64,000 nucleotides of DNA from Catonia carolina. Taxonomy: Eukaryota; Arthropoda; Insecta; Hemiptera; Achilidae. The stretch spans positions 33,100,784-33,164,783 of the forward strand of contig JAQMRL010000010.1 in assembly GCA_035578175.1 (NCBI GenBank), read 5' to 3'. The notes beneath the pieces were generated by a model, which saw nothing but the letters and a program-made list of their open reading frames with translations, ran no database searches and was not told the origin of the DNA. Position numbers and translations under genes: made by a program. Positions 48,530-58,247 of the stretch are shown one piece after another (within the stretch, counting starts at the first letter, position 1; each line of letters starts with the position of its first letter).

Positions 48530-49297
48530 TAATAACCAGACCCTAGCCGGTTTGAACTTCTAGAGGTTTTACGTAGTAAAACTAGGAAAGCGGTTTAACT
48601 TGCCTTCCTCACTGAGTTGAAAGTGGCAGGCCCTCTGAAAAGCACATATTTTCCACCCTGCAAATGGCACCTTCACTTCATTCACTATAGGGTCTGGCTG
48701 TATTGTTGTTGTTTAGGTCATCAGCCAAAAGGCTGGTTTGAACCTGTAGAGGTTTTACTAAGTAAATCGAGGAGTGAGGTGGTTTACCATTGACTTCCTC
48801 ACTGAGTGGAAAAGTATGCTTATCAGCATGCCGGGCCCTCTGAAAAGCACATATTTTCCACTCTGCAAATGATACCTTCACTTCATTCACCACAGGGTCT
48901 GGCTGTACAATGAAATTCATTACTTTCAGAGGAGATAACTCTGATTAGTGTCTTTTACACCTCTACCTCTTCTGTTCTTAAATGATTCAGTCATTTAATT
49001 GGCTGACCATGTGATAAGAAACAGAACTATTTATTTTAGCCCTGCAACTAACAGATTGAGTGTAAATAATTTGACACTCCACCTGCCTGTTATGGGCAAC
49101 TGGCTGTATTATGAAATTCATTACTCTCAGAGGTGATAACTGCTGTGTCTTTTACATCTCTGCCTCTTCTCTTCTTTAATGATTCAGTCATGTAATTGGG
49201 TAACCATATGATAATAAACAGTACTATTTTTTGTAGCCCTGGAACTGACAGATTGAGTGCAAATAATTTAACACTTCACCTGTCTGTTATGGGCAGA
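48530..49297 (-). mobile_element. Family B copy interrupted by another
   Basis: Outer minus-strand element, 48530-48704 plus 49100-49297. The split site CTGGCTGTATT occurs at both breakpoints. Confidence 0.7.
48705..49099 (-). mobile_element. Family B copy nested in family B
   Basis: A complete 395-bp element with an 11-bp target duplication, CTGGCTGTATT (48694-48704 and 49100-49110). Second independent self-insertion in this window. Confidence 0.8.
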
Positions 49298-49628
49298 TTA
49301 GTGCGCGTATTGATAAAGAATATTTTTTTGTTCGTACATGGAATTAAGGGTCTTTTACGTTTTCTGTATGCCACTATCAAATCCGAATTTCCTGAAGGGT
49401 TGCACACTTGTTAATTTCTCCCACTCTCTGCCCTACTGAATACTCATACTGATACAGACACACCCACGCATGCGTACACACATCCTTCCCAGTCCCAGTA
49501 TATAGTACTATGTTACAGGTTCTGTTGTTTTATTTCATATTTTAATTGTTTTATTTTGCTATTACCACAGTACTTTTCAGTTATATTTTTAATTGAATTT
49601 TTTACTATTACTAGGCTACATTATACTA

Positions 49629-50564
49629 ACGGGTGATTCAAAAAGGGCGCCGGTTTTTAAACGGCTGGTAAATATTTGTTTATCGGTTGGCAACATTGTT
49701 AGACCTCATTTCTATTTCGGAGAACATTCCGATTGACGATTCAGTTGTAGTTTCTCTTGTTCGCAGTGTAGTACTCTCGCAGTCTGTGTCTAACCATGGA
49801 GAAGTTTACTATTGCACAACGAGTGTTAATCGTCAAAACATTTTACCAGAGTGGAGAGAGTTATGCGGCTACTGTCAGGCGATTTCGCGGTACTCTGGGA
49901 CGTAATGAAGCACCGAATGAATCAACAGTTCGCAGGCTCATGAAAAAGTTTTTTGAGACGGGTTCAACAGTCGACCTTAAAAGTTCTGGACGTCGTCGTT
50001 CTGGCCGAACTGAGCAGAACGTTGCGTTGGTTCGTGACAGTGTGGCAGTTAGCCCAGCAAAATCAATACGTCGCCGTTCTCAACAATTGGGTTTACGATG
50101 TTCTTCTGTACGGAGAATTCTTCGGTACGATCTCCAATATCACCCGTATAAAATTCAGTTGACGCAACATTTGAAAGTGGCAGACCACCAGAAGAGACGA
50201 CAGTTTGTTGACTGGGTATTGAGAAAACGGCAGGATGATGACACCTTCGCAAACAAAATCATTTTCAGTGATGAGGCGCACTTCCACTTAAACGGTTTTG
50301 TTAATAAACAGAACTGCCGTATGTGGGGTTTAATTCGACGGGTTGTTGGGCAAATGGAAGTCGAAACTTGTCGTGCAGTAATATCCAATTTCATGGACAG
50401 AGTTGATGCGTGCCAGCGCAGTAGAGGAGGACACATGCATGACATCATTTTTCATACATGAAATCGGAAGGTAAGATGAACTTGATGTATTTATTTTCAG
50501 TTTTTCAATAAAATAAATCTGTTAATTTGATATATCAAAACCGGCGCTCTTTTTGAATCACCTA
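49629..50564 (+). mobile_element. Mariner-like element nested in family C
   Basis: TIRs GGTGATTCAAAAAGGGCGCC / GGCGCTCTTTTTGAATCACC. TA is duplicated at 49627-49628 and 50565-50566. Copy 1 of family C has an uninterrupted site (antisense of TTATACTATTACG), proving a TA target. The element is deleted to 936 bp. Confidence 0.8.
49796..50461 (+). pseudogene. Internally deleted mariner-like transposase
   Basis: A continuous 221-codon frame. Residues 1-60 are the first HTH (FTIAQRVLIVKTFYQ..., STVRRLMKKF), residues about 70-110 the second HTH, and the first catalytic Asp is in IIFSDEAHFHLNG (about residue 160). After NCRMWG the frame jumps directly to the C-terminal tail (AVISNFMDRVDACQRSRGGH), removing about 100 residues with the second and third catalytic acidic residues. 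The family is usually about 330-350 residues. It could bind its termini and perhaps inhibit an intact transposase, but cannot catalyse transposition. Confidence 0.8.
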
Positions 50565-50907
50565 TATTACGTTATATTTTTTAATTATTTACATTGGGAA
50601 GAGAAAGTCGTGTGAATGTTTCATATATACTGGGTTAGTTGTCACATCTTCTGGAATTATGACATAACACCTTTTCCTGAAGGAACTCTGCAGTATCTTC
50701 CTCCGTCCGAATATTATTAAGTAACTGTACAAAATTCATAGCAGACTGTGTAGTAACTAACTGTGAAATCGGAGTGGAGTTGAGACTACGCAGGAATATT
50801 GCTTGTCAGATTGGCGCGCTAGACGCAGGAGTGGGAGAATTATGTAACCCTTTTGGGAATTCGGATTTGATAGTGGCATACAGAAAACAGAAAAGACCCC
50901 GAATTAA

Positions 50908-51660
50908 TTTAGTAGTAGTTGTTAAATTAAAAATTATAGTACAAGTAAATCAGTAAATGTAATGATTGTGAAATAGAAACGAGCAGACGAACGAGTAGAC
51001 GATGTTGATCAGAATTAGGAGCATTGCCCGAGGGTGTACGCAGGTACAGGTTCTTAACTGTTGACCAGCCTTAGTTCTGTTGACCAGTGAATAGGAGGAG
51101 GTGGCTACGAACAAGAAGAAGTACTATACAGACCTGATATACCTTCAGATATCTGTACTGTAAACCGTTACACCCGTTATATGGTTTAACACTACGCTAA
51201 CGAATGATTAAAGGTTTCTTTTTCCACTAATCCTTAACAAAGAAAAATTATAATAAATGTCCCATCTCTACACTATGCATATATATGTTCAATAAGTTGT
51301 ACCCAGTTTTATTTATGGCATCCACAAACAAACATGGCTTTATCAGTCCTGACATCTTGGACATTAAAAAAGAAACCATCTTCTTTAGTCACTTATAATA
51401 CTTTCTATTCACTATTATATAATCCCATTATAAAAAAAATCAACAAATTTATATTAAATTACTGGTTAGAAATACAATGGGGCTAATAAAGTTAAGTTTA
51501 ATCTGACGAAGTCTCCAACCTAATTTCGAGGTCAAGAATTAGTTTGGTTTTCTTTTTCAAAATATGAATATTCTTTACTATAGATATTTTTCAAGGACTG
51601 TAGGCTTAATGCTTAAATTGTTTAAATGATAAACAATATTATTGGTTTACTAAATTGTAG
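50908..51660. other. Unassigned DNA
   Basis: Nothing recognised. Confidence 0.3.
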
Positions 51661-52037
51661 TTGTTATTGTTGTTCAGGTCAACATCCGAAAGATAGTTGA
51701 ACCTGTAGAGGTTTTACTAAGTAAAAGCGAGGAGTGAGGTAGTTTACTAATGCCTTCCTCACCGAGTTTAAAGAGTATGCTTGTCAGCATGCCAGGCCCT
51801 CCGAAAAGCATCTACTTTCCACTCTGAAAATGATACCTTCATTTCATTCACCACAGGGTCTGGCTGTATAGTGAAATTCATTACTCTCAGAGGAGTGTAC
51901 ATTCCTACCTCTTCTGTTCTTAAATAGTTCAGTCATATAACTGAATGACTATGTGATATGAAGCAGAACTATTTTTGTAGCTCTGGAACCAAGAGATCGA
52001 GTGCAATTAATTTAACACTCCACCTGCCCGTTATGGG
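51661..52037 (-). mobile_element. Family B copy
   Basis: Near full length, minus orientation; faces the + copy at 52333, with a SINE between. Confidence 0.65.
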
Positions 52038-52079
52038 TAAACTAAATTATTATAGGTTTAAATAATAACGTTAAGTTGT

Positions 52080-52260
52080 GTTTTGGCTCCTCCGTGACAT
52101 ATTGGTTAGCGTACTAGGTAAAGAGTGGAAGGTTCCGAATTCGATTCTAAAAATTATTCATTATTATTCTGGTTTTGAAAATTATTTCACGTACAAACCC
52201 ACAGTAGTTGGTAATAACCAAGCTGTTAATCCGAAAAGTAACAGTAGAACTCGGATTTAT
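52080..52260 (+). mobile_element. tRNA-derived SINE
   Basis: A box ATTGGTTAGCGTA (about 52100), B box GAATTCGATTC (about 52137), body with ACGTACAAACCCAC as in the 45007 SINE. Confidence 0.55.
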
Positions 52261-52332
52261 AAATTACAGATAAACTTAGAAAATATAGACGGTTTCCAGG
52301 AAATAAATTTTCAGAACGCTAGACCAAAATGC

Positions 52333-52733
52333 TGATGCCCATAACGAGCAGGTGGAGTGTTAAATTATTGCACTAGACCTGTTGGTTACAGGGCTACAAA
52401 AAATAGTTCTGTTTCTTATCATATATTCAGCCAATTATATGACTGAACTATTTAAGAACAGAAGAGGTAGAGATGTAAAAGACACTAGTCAGAGTTATCT
52501 CCTCTGAAAGTAATGAATTTCACTATACAGCCATACCCTGTGGTGAATGAAGTGAAGGTGTCATTTGCAGGGTGGAAAGTGGGTGCTTTTCGGAGGGCCT
52601 GGCATGCTGCTGATAAGCGTACTCTTTCAACTCAGTGAGGAAGGCAATAGTAAACCATCTCACTCCTCGTTTTTACTTAGTAAAACTTCTAGAGTTTCAA
52701 ACCAGCCTTTTGGCTGTTGACCTAAACAACAAC
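52333..52733 (+). mobile_element. Family B copy
   Basis: ATGCCCATAACGAGCAG to GACCTAAACAACAACAG; full length. Confidence 0.7.
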
Positions 52734-53344
52734 AGACCAAAATGCTAAGAAAATAATGTCCTAAATTGTTGAAAACAGCAAAAAAAGAAAATATACTGAT
52801 TGTTAGAATGTATTTCTTAAGTGGCTAAGATTCATAAAATAATAAATAAACAATAATTACATAAAACAATATTTTTGAACATTTCCATGGCTTAGTAGTT
52901 GTGTTCTAGACCGGAATGTAAAAGGCACGGTACGTAATTTTCGGCCAGAATCTGAAAAAAGCAAACCGTTAAAATTTTACTTTAATGACCGTATTCACTG
53001 TAGATTCGGCTGAATTACTTATTATAATCAATTATTAAATTAAATCTTGCAACTTAATTATGTTAATTCTATGTTATAGTATTTGTGAACACAATAACCT
53101 CAAATAAAACTTTCGTCTACATTATTTTCACGAAGAAACCGATTTTTGTTATTTTGAATGTAGTGAATTTGTTTTATGTATGTTATAGTGAAAAGTCAAA
53201 TTTTTCCGGTACTGGAATATTTCATTTAGTTCTGTGAATTTTTTTTAAAGTTACGAGTTGACATAATAATGTACTAATGAATTATTATTAATCTACAAAC
53301 ATTGATTTACAGATTAGAAAATATATCTTAATACACCATGTTTG
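52734..53344. other. Unassigned AT-rich DNA
   Basis: Nothing recognised. Confidence 0.3.
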
Positions 53345-53757
53345 GAGTGTGGGATTATACGGGAGTAAAACGTGGGAATAGGGGATATAGAAAGGAAGAG
53401 GATAGAAGCTTTTGAAAAGTGATGTTATAGGAAAATGTTAAAGATTAGGCGGCTGGACAAAATAAGCCATTTAGAGTTTCTTAGACGAGTGGATGAAAGA
53501 AGTACATGGAAACATCTTACTTGAAGGGATAGGCTAGTAGGGTATATCTTAAAGACATCCAGGTATTGATTTTTCTATTAATAATGGAAGGTTATTTTGA
53601 GGGAGTTTATTGTAGGGGGAGGCAAAGGTTATAATTTTTAAAGCAAATTACAAGAGATATAGGGTGTTGCAGGCATATAGATATGAAACGACTTGCACAA
53701 GATAGAATAGCTTCGAGAACTGCATGAAACCAGTTGAGAGACTGATAAAAAAATTAA
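53345..53757 (+). mobile_element. Decayed LINE 3' region
   Basis: The RRLDKISHLEFLRRVDERS segment, then GATATGAAACGACTTGCAC and a CCAGTTGAGAGACTGATAAA end, i.e. the long form of the tail at 6847 and 25801. Stops and frameshifts throughout. Confidence 0.6.
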
Positions 53758-53778
53758 TTTTTGTTGGTTATAGAAAAA

Positions 53779-54302
53779 TCTGGTGTGAAACCTTCACACA
53801 ACTTTGTCTTGTTAAAGCAAATAATTGACAATATAACCTAGCATTAGTAATACGTAATACATCAGAAGTAAACCAAAAAACTTAACTCAAAAAACATAAC
53901 CATATTTTAATGATGAGTGAATGATGGAAAATTAAAACCAACCTCAGTTGCCGTAATAATACGGAAAATCACTCTTTGACGCTAAGAAAGGATCTGTAGG
54001 GAAAAAGTTTGAAATAAAAGTTGTAGATCTTTTAATTTCCTGTAAATTTGATTATATATTTTTGTCGTTAAATGCGTTGGCCTACTAAAGCCGAAATCTT
54101 AAGTTCAATTTTTTTATACATTTCATGAGAAAAAAAACAGAAAATCACTAATTACAGCTAAACTAAGCGTTGTACAAAGAAATGTTTGGAATAAAATTGT
54201 AGGTTTTTAAATGTTCTACAACTTTTATTTTCATACATATTTGCCCTAAAATGTATATTAGCCGCGATCTGTAAAAATCACATTTTTCTACAAGAGCACA
54301 GC
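53779..54302 (-). mobile_element. Family A copy interrupted by the Maverick-like element
   Basis: Minus-strand 3' hairpin (TCTGGTGTGAAACCTTCACA) and body, in register with the copy at 39763 until about GAGCACAG at 54294-54301, where composition switches abruptly to GC-rich. The missing remainder should reappear beyond the other end of the inserted element. Confidence 0.65.
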
Positions 54303-54403
54303 AGTAGTGTATAAGGGGGGATACTGCGTTGACGCCATTTTGTTTTTTGTGTTAAGAGTTGGGAATCTGTCTTGAGTGTTAGGCCACGCCCCTGGCCACG
54401 CCT

Positions 54404-55317
54404 TCGACCAATCAGGGCGCTCCGCCCGGATCACGTGATGCGCATGCGCCGAGCGGGCAGAGTCCCGAGGCCCGAGGCCCGAGTCCCGAGGCCCCGTGCT
54501 TCCTGCGTTGACGCCATCTTGTGTTAAGAGATTGTCATCTGTCTTGAGTGTTAAAGCCGCCCTCGACCAATCAGAGCACAGCGCCCGCCCGGGGGGAGGG
54601 GGGCTGTCTGACCGCACTCACCCGCGGGTGGGGGTCAACGCAGAGTTCTTCCTGCATCGCCGCCGGTGCCAAGCCCTCGACCAATCAGAGCACAGCGTCC
54701 GGAGGGGAGGGAGGTGACCCACCCGTGGGAGGGGGGTGGTGGGGTCGTCTGTCTCGAACGGGGGGGGGGCCACGCCTTCGACCAATCAGGGCGCTCCAGC
54801 CGGATCACGTGGCGCCCGGTGGAGGGGAGGGAGGTGACCCACCCGCGGGAGGGGGGTGGTCGTCGCGTCTCGAACGGGGGGACCGCGCCTTCGACCAATC
54901 GGGGCGCTCCAGCCGGATCACGTGATGCGCGCGCGCCGGGCGGGCAGAGTCCCGAGGCCCGAGGCCCGAGTCCCGAGGCCCCGCGCTTCCTGCGTTGACG
55001 CCATCTTGTGTTAAGAGATTGTCATCTGTCTTGAGTGTTAAAGCCGCCCTCGACCAATCAGAGCACAGCGCCCGCCCGGGGGGAGGGGGGCTGTCTGACC
55101 GCACTCACCCGCGGGAGGGGGTCAACGCAGAGTTCTTCCTGCATCGCCGCCGGTGCCAAGCCCTCGACCAATCAGAGCACAGCGTCCGGAGGGGAGGGAG
55201 GTGACCCACCCGTGGGAGGGGGGTGGTGGGGTCGTCTGTCTCGAACGGGGGGGGGGCCACGCCTTCGACCAATCAGGGCGCTCCAGCCGGATCACGTGGC
55301 GCCCGGTGGAGGGGAGG
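54404..55317 (+). repeat. Tandem duplication, period 487 bp
   Basis: The sequence from 54404 repeats with a 487-bp offset (for example GGCAGAGTCCCGAGGCCC at 54456 and 54943; TTCCTGCGTTGACG at 54500 and 54987). Copies are nearly identical, with isolated changes such as CCCGTGC/CCCGCGC. Unit 2 is cut at 55317. This implies recent duplication or homogenisation. Confidence 0.85.
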
Positions 55318-55738
55318 GCCACTGCCATCTTGTTTTTTGTGTTGAGAGTTGGGAATGAGCGCATCTGTCTTGAGGCCACGCCCTCGACCAATCAGAGCAC
55401 AGCACCTGGAGGGGGGAGGGGGGGGGAACGACGTCATCTGTCTTGAGGCCACGCCCTCGACCAATCAGAGCACAGCGTCTGGAGGGGGGGATTCTGCGCT
55501 AGCGCAGAGTTTGTGTCATCTGCGTCGAGTTGGGAGCCAAGCCCTCGACCAATCAGAGCCCTCACCCGCGGGAGGGGGGGGTCTACGCGGCGCGCGCCGG
55601 TCTGGGCTGAGTCCCCATGGGGTGACCTACTGCATCGCCGCCATCCTGTTTAGAGAGATTTGGGGGATTGACGTCATCTGTCTCGAGTGGGGTAGACCAC
55701 GCCTTCGACCAATCAGGATGCACCGCCCGGATCACATG

Positions 55739-55914
55739 AGTTTGTTCGACCAATCAGGGTACACCGTCATCGCTACGCCAGAGGGGGGGGGGTTCCCGCA
55801 CGCGCGATCGCATTAAGTATCATGAGTTTGTTCGACCAATCAGGGTACACCGTCATCGCTACGCCAGAGGGGGGGTTCCCGCGCGCGCCGCCGCGCGATC
55901 GTATTAAGTATCAT
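55739..55914 (+). repeat. Direct repeat of about 86 bp just upstream of the first gene
   Basis: GAGTTTGTTCGACCAATCAG ... ATTAAGTATCAT occurs at 55739-55822 and 55825-55914. A third partial unit (55926-55950) precedes the 55994 gene. Each unit has one CCAAT box and a G-run. Confidence 0.8.
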
Positions 55915-55993
55915 CAGATCACGTGAGTTTGTTGACCAATCAGGGTGGTACGCTCGCGTTGACTGTCCAACAACAAGATTTAGTGCTCTTCGC

Positions 55994-56323
55994 ATGAAAT
56001 TAGTAACACTACAGTCTAATATGTATGAACCGGACACTTTAAAACTCAAATCGTGGTGTGCGGTGATAAATATGCTGCTTAGTCACAGCTATACGGGTCT
56101 GGACCAGTATGAAAATAGATTCTTGGTACGGTTGTCGATGATTGACGTGAACCATGTGGGACTATATGGTGTTAGTGGATTTAAAAAGATGACTGTAAAA
56201 TATTACAATATTAACTATCTTATAAATCATATAGCGTGGCCTTTTGAATATAAAACCATTAGGAGAGTGTTCACGCTAGAAAAGGACGCTCAAAAATTTA
56301 TAGAAGACAGCGTAAAAATATAG
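55994..56323 (+). CDS. Hypothetical 109-aa element protein
   Basis: First gene after the GC-rich terminal block; ATG 55994, stop at 56321-56323. I recognise no family. The protein is soluble-looking and mixed in charge, with no signal peptide, membrane segment or repeat. It contains one Cys and a Tyr/Asn-rich middle (VKYYNINYLINHIAWPF). Codons are less GC-rich than the polymerase. The promoter side is well formed: a CCAAT box and E-box within 75 bp and no TATA. It is convergent with the RING gene and followed within 30 bp by a long GT tract. Its position between a promoter array and other genes supports it being real. Confidence 0.55.
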   Translation: MKLVTLQSNMYEPDTLKLKSWCAVINMLLSHSYTGLDQYENRFLVRLSMIDVNHVGLYGVSGFKKMTVKYYNINYLINHIAWPFEYKTIRRVFTLEKDAQKFIEDSVKI

Positions 56324-56348
56324 TTTTTGTAAAATCGCCAATCTATTG

Positions 56349-56457
<109 letters not shown>

Positions 56458-56650
56458 TGGGAAAAGTCTGTATTCCTCATCGTGTTTATGCACACAAACA
56501 CTGCCGTCACCGCTTTTCACAGACTTCGGACTGTCCGCCCCCGAGAAAAAAATACCTACATACGCACACACGCGAGCGAGTGTACGGATGCAAATAGATC
56601 TTCCTGATAGAACAGGTGTGTTTACAGTGTTTGTGTGCGTCTGTAAAGTG
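56458..56650 (-). repeat. Inverted gene-end cassette, copy 1 (downstream of the RING gene)
   Basis: About 190 bp homologous, in reverse orientation, to 63785-63985 (roughly 70 percent by eye; shared blocks include GCCGTCACC, CTTCGGAC, ACATACGC, ACGGATGC and GTGTTTGTGTG). In both places it lies just after a gene stop and its stem-loop(s), in the same relation to the direction of transcription. Confidence 0.7.
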
Positions 56651-56681
56651 TTTCGGTAATGTTGTTTGTGTTGGTGTGTTG

Positions 56682-56697
56682 AGTCCTGAAAAGGACT
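56682..56697 (-). terminator. Histone-type stem-loop downstream of the RING gene
   Basis: The minus strand reads AGTCCTTTTCAGGACT: perfect 6-bp stem, TTTC loop, 25 nt after the RING stop codon and preceded by an A-rich run. The second stem pair is G-C and the loop is pyrimidine UUUC, as SLBP requires. The downstream strand (CAACACACC) is not strongly purine-rich, so a U7 site is not obvious. Confidence 0.6.
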
Positions 56698-56722
56698 ATT
56701 TTTTTTTACCTTCCATCCGCAT

Positions 56723-58247
56723 CTACCGCCGCCTCGCGGATATGTACTGCCTACACAACGCGCAGAATACGGTCCTGAATGCACATGCATGACAAAACCT
56801 ATGGTGGCAGGGACATACCACCGTGTCCGTCCTCCGGTCCATGCATATGCAACAGACTTCATTGTGTGGAGTAGGCGGCTGCTGCTGCGGCTGCTGCAGT
56901 GGTGGAGAAGGCGACACCTGTGATGATGGTATCACCTGAATTTAAACAAAAAAATAACAAATTAGTCTTGCGGAAGAAACTATACTTGTAAGTCGTTAGG
57001 AATTTGAGCTAATGTATCACCTCGTCAGACGGACCCGGCTCGATCCTCGAAGGTGTCTCACGTCCCTCGACCGATGTCACCAACCTACCAGCGAGCGCCC
57101 GTTCACGGGCTTGCGCCCGCATCTGGGCGAGGACAATGCTCCCTTCCGCATTCGAAGACGTTCGTCGAGGGAGGTCAATGCTCTCTGCTGATCTCCAAGT
57201 TCCACTGTTCCGGACCTGACGTAAAAAACAAAAAAATATATCAAATTAGTCTTGCGGAAGAAAATTATATTTGTGAGACATTAGGAATTTGAGTTAATGT
57301 ATCACCTCGTCAGACGGACCCGGCTCGATTCTCGAAGGCGTAATATCCTCACGACCGCTACCCTCGGGTACCGGGAACAAGGCTCTGGGTCGACGAAGGG
57401 GGTAGGGCCCAGGCCTTCCATCACCCTCAACCGTAGACGACCGTCTATGGCCCAGGTAAATCCTTCGTAACGCCCTGCGGGTTCCGCTGTCCTGGTCCGA
57501 TGCAGGACGCAAAGAAGGAGGTGTTATAACAGTTGCACTGCGTTCTTCCGCACCATCGACGGTCGCAGCAATCTGTTCATCTTCTTCTGGTTCAACCGTC
57601 GCAGAAACGGTCGGTTCATCATTTCCTTCTTCTTCTGGCCCTTCTGCATTACTATAATCATCATCCGAGTCATCCTCACCCAAGGTGGTGCGGGTGTGAG
57701 AATAACCTGTAACATTAAGTACCTTCGTCAAAATTTTCTGTCACGTAACTCATTTTAGATTAAGAACAAAAATAAATATCAAATTCAGTGTATATGATTC
57801 AATCAAAAAAAAAGAAATTTAGTTACCTGGCCATGCATCACGTCGTTCCTCAATCATCCGGATCCGACGAACAATCTCGTCGATGTCCTCATCGTCCTCT
57901 TGAGTCGCCGCTATGTGAGCGTTGAAGGACGTTGTTAACAATAGAGGTGAACAACTCCGCAGGGCCCTTTCATTGTCTACGTCCTCAATAATCCGAACCT
58001 CTAAAAGTGCGGTCGTCCCCGCCCACCTAGGCGTCCTTACGAACGATTCGTAACGAGTATTGTCAACGTCGTACCGATCCGTGTTCCTCGACTGCATGAA
58101 AATTCGCGTGTAATTGTTCATGATGTAGACTAATGCAAACAATCGTTCTAACAGATTAGCGCGGACTTGTTCAAGAAACGGGAATGGCGTTTTATTATAT
58201 ACTTGAATACCAACACATGCTCGCCTTATACACACACACACACACAT
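56723..58247 (-). CDS. Spliced RING-finger (C3HC4) protein, four exons
   Basis: Exons on the minus strand: exon 1 from at most 58247 to 57827, then 57706-57306, 57215-57021 and 56935-56723. Donors CAG|GTAACT, GAG|GTGATA, GAG|GTGATA; acceptors TTACAG, CGTCAG, TTCAG. Phases 1, 0 and 0 join without a stop. Exon 1 encodes a conserved-looking, unrecognised domain; exon 2 has a very acidic stretch (GEDDSDDDYSNAEGPEEEG); exon 4 has a Pro/Gln linker and a C-terminal RING (CCIC...CPCHHRFCHAC...CALC) spaced as C-x2-C-x11-C-x-H-x2-C-x2-C-x6-C-x2-C, as in IAP-type E3 ligases. Likely a ubiquitin ligase; no BIR domain is visible. The start is uncertain: ATG 58247 lies in repeat/microsatellite sequence, and an internal Met near 58121 or an upstream exon is possible. 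Confidence 0.7.
56936..57340 (-). repeat. Tandem exon-intron duplication inside the RING gene
   Basis: Intron 3 (56936-57020) and intron 2 (57216-57305) are homologous (both contain CGCAAGACTAATTTG and start GTGATACATTA). Exon 3 and the second half of exon 2 both encode a segment from SGT(R/W)R to an identical PSRIEPGPSDE ending at the donor. A unit of about 285 bp was duplicated in tandem with reading phase kept. Confidence 0.8.

Larger units (their letters stand above)
49348..50899. mobile_element. Family C DNA transposon, copy 2
   Basis: TIRs as in copy 1 but in the opposite overall orientation, flanked by 8-bp GGAATTAA / CGAATTAA (one mismatch; 49340-49347, 50900-50907). Lacks the PIF insertion of copy 1 but carries a mariner at 49629-50564. 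Confidence 0.75.
54303..55975 (+). promoter_or_regulatory. GC-rich terminal block with 15 CCAAT boxes and E-boxes
   Basis: Fifteen GACCAATC[A/G]G boxes, all on the + strand, start at 54408, 54567, 54681, 54782, 54895, 55054, 55168, 55269, 55388, 55461, 55549, 55709, 55750, 55836 and 55936. CACGTG E-boxes lie at 54432, 54806, 54919, 55293 and 55920. GACGCCATCTTG (YY1-like on the other strand) recurs near 54510 and 54997. NF-Y, USF/Myc-type and YY1 sites are known strong promoter elements. The last CCAAT lies 58 bp before the ATG at 55994. The block may be the element's terminal repeat, a promoter/enhancer, a replication region or all three. Confidence 0.7.

Noticed and set aside
30335..52260. 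Functional tRNA genes at B-box sites (30388, 45074, 52137 and others)
   Set aside because: Each has SINE-type body and decayed arms; none folds into a full cloverleaf with a plausible anticodon arm.
54288..55816. Several overlapping 60-155 codon frames on both strands in the GC-rich block
   Set aside because: High GC and tandem repeats lower stop frequency in every frame; frames repeat with the 487-bp unit and encode only low-complexity Pro/Gly/Arg sequence.
56682..56705. Hairpin plus T-run on the + strand as an intrinsic or Pol III terminator
   Set aside because: The same hairpin form occurs twice after the OB-fold gene without a T-run; sense orientation relative to the RING gene favours the histone-type reading. 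A Pol III role cannot be fully excluded.
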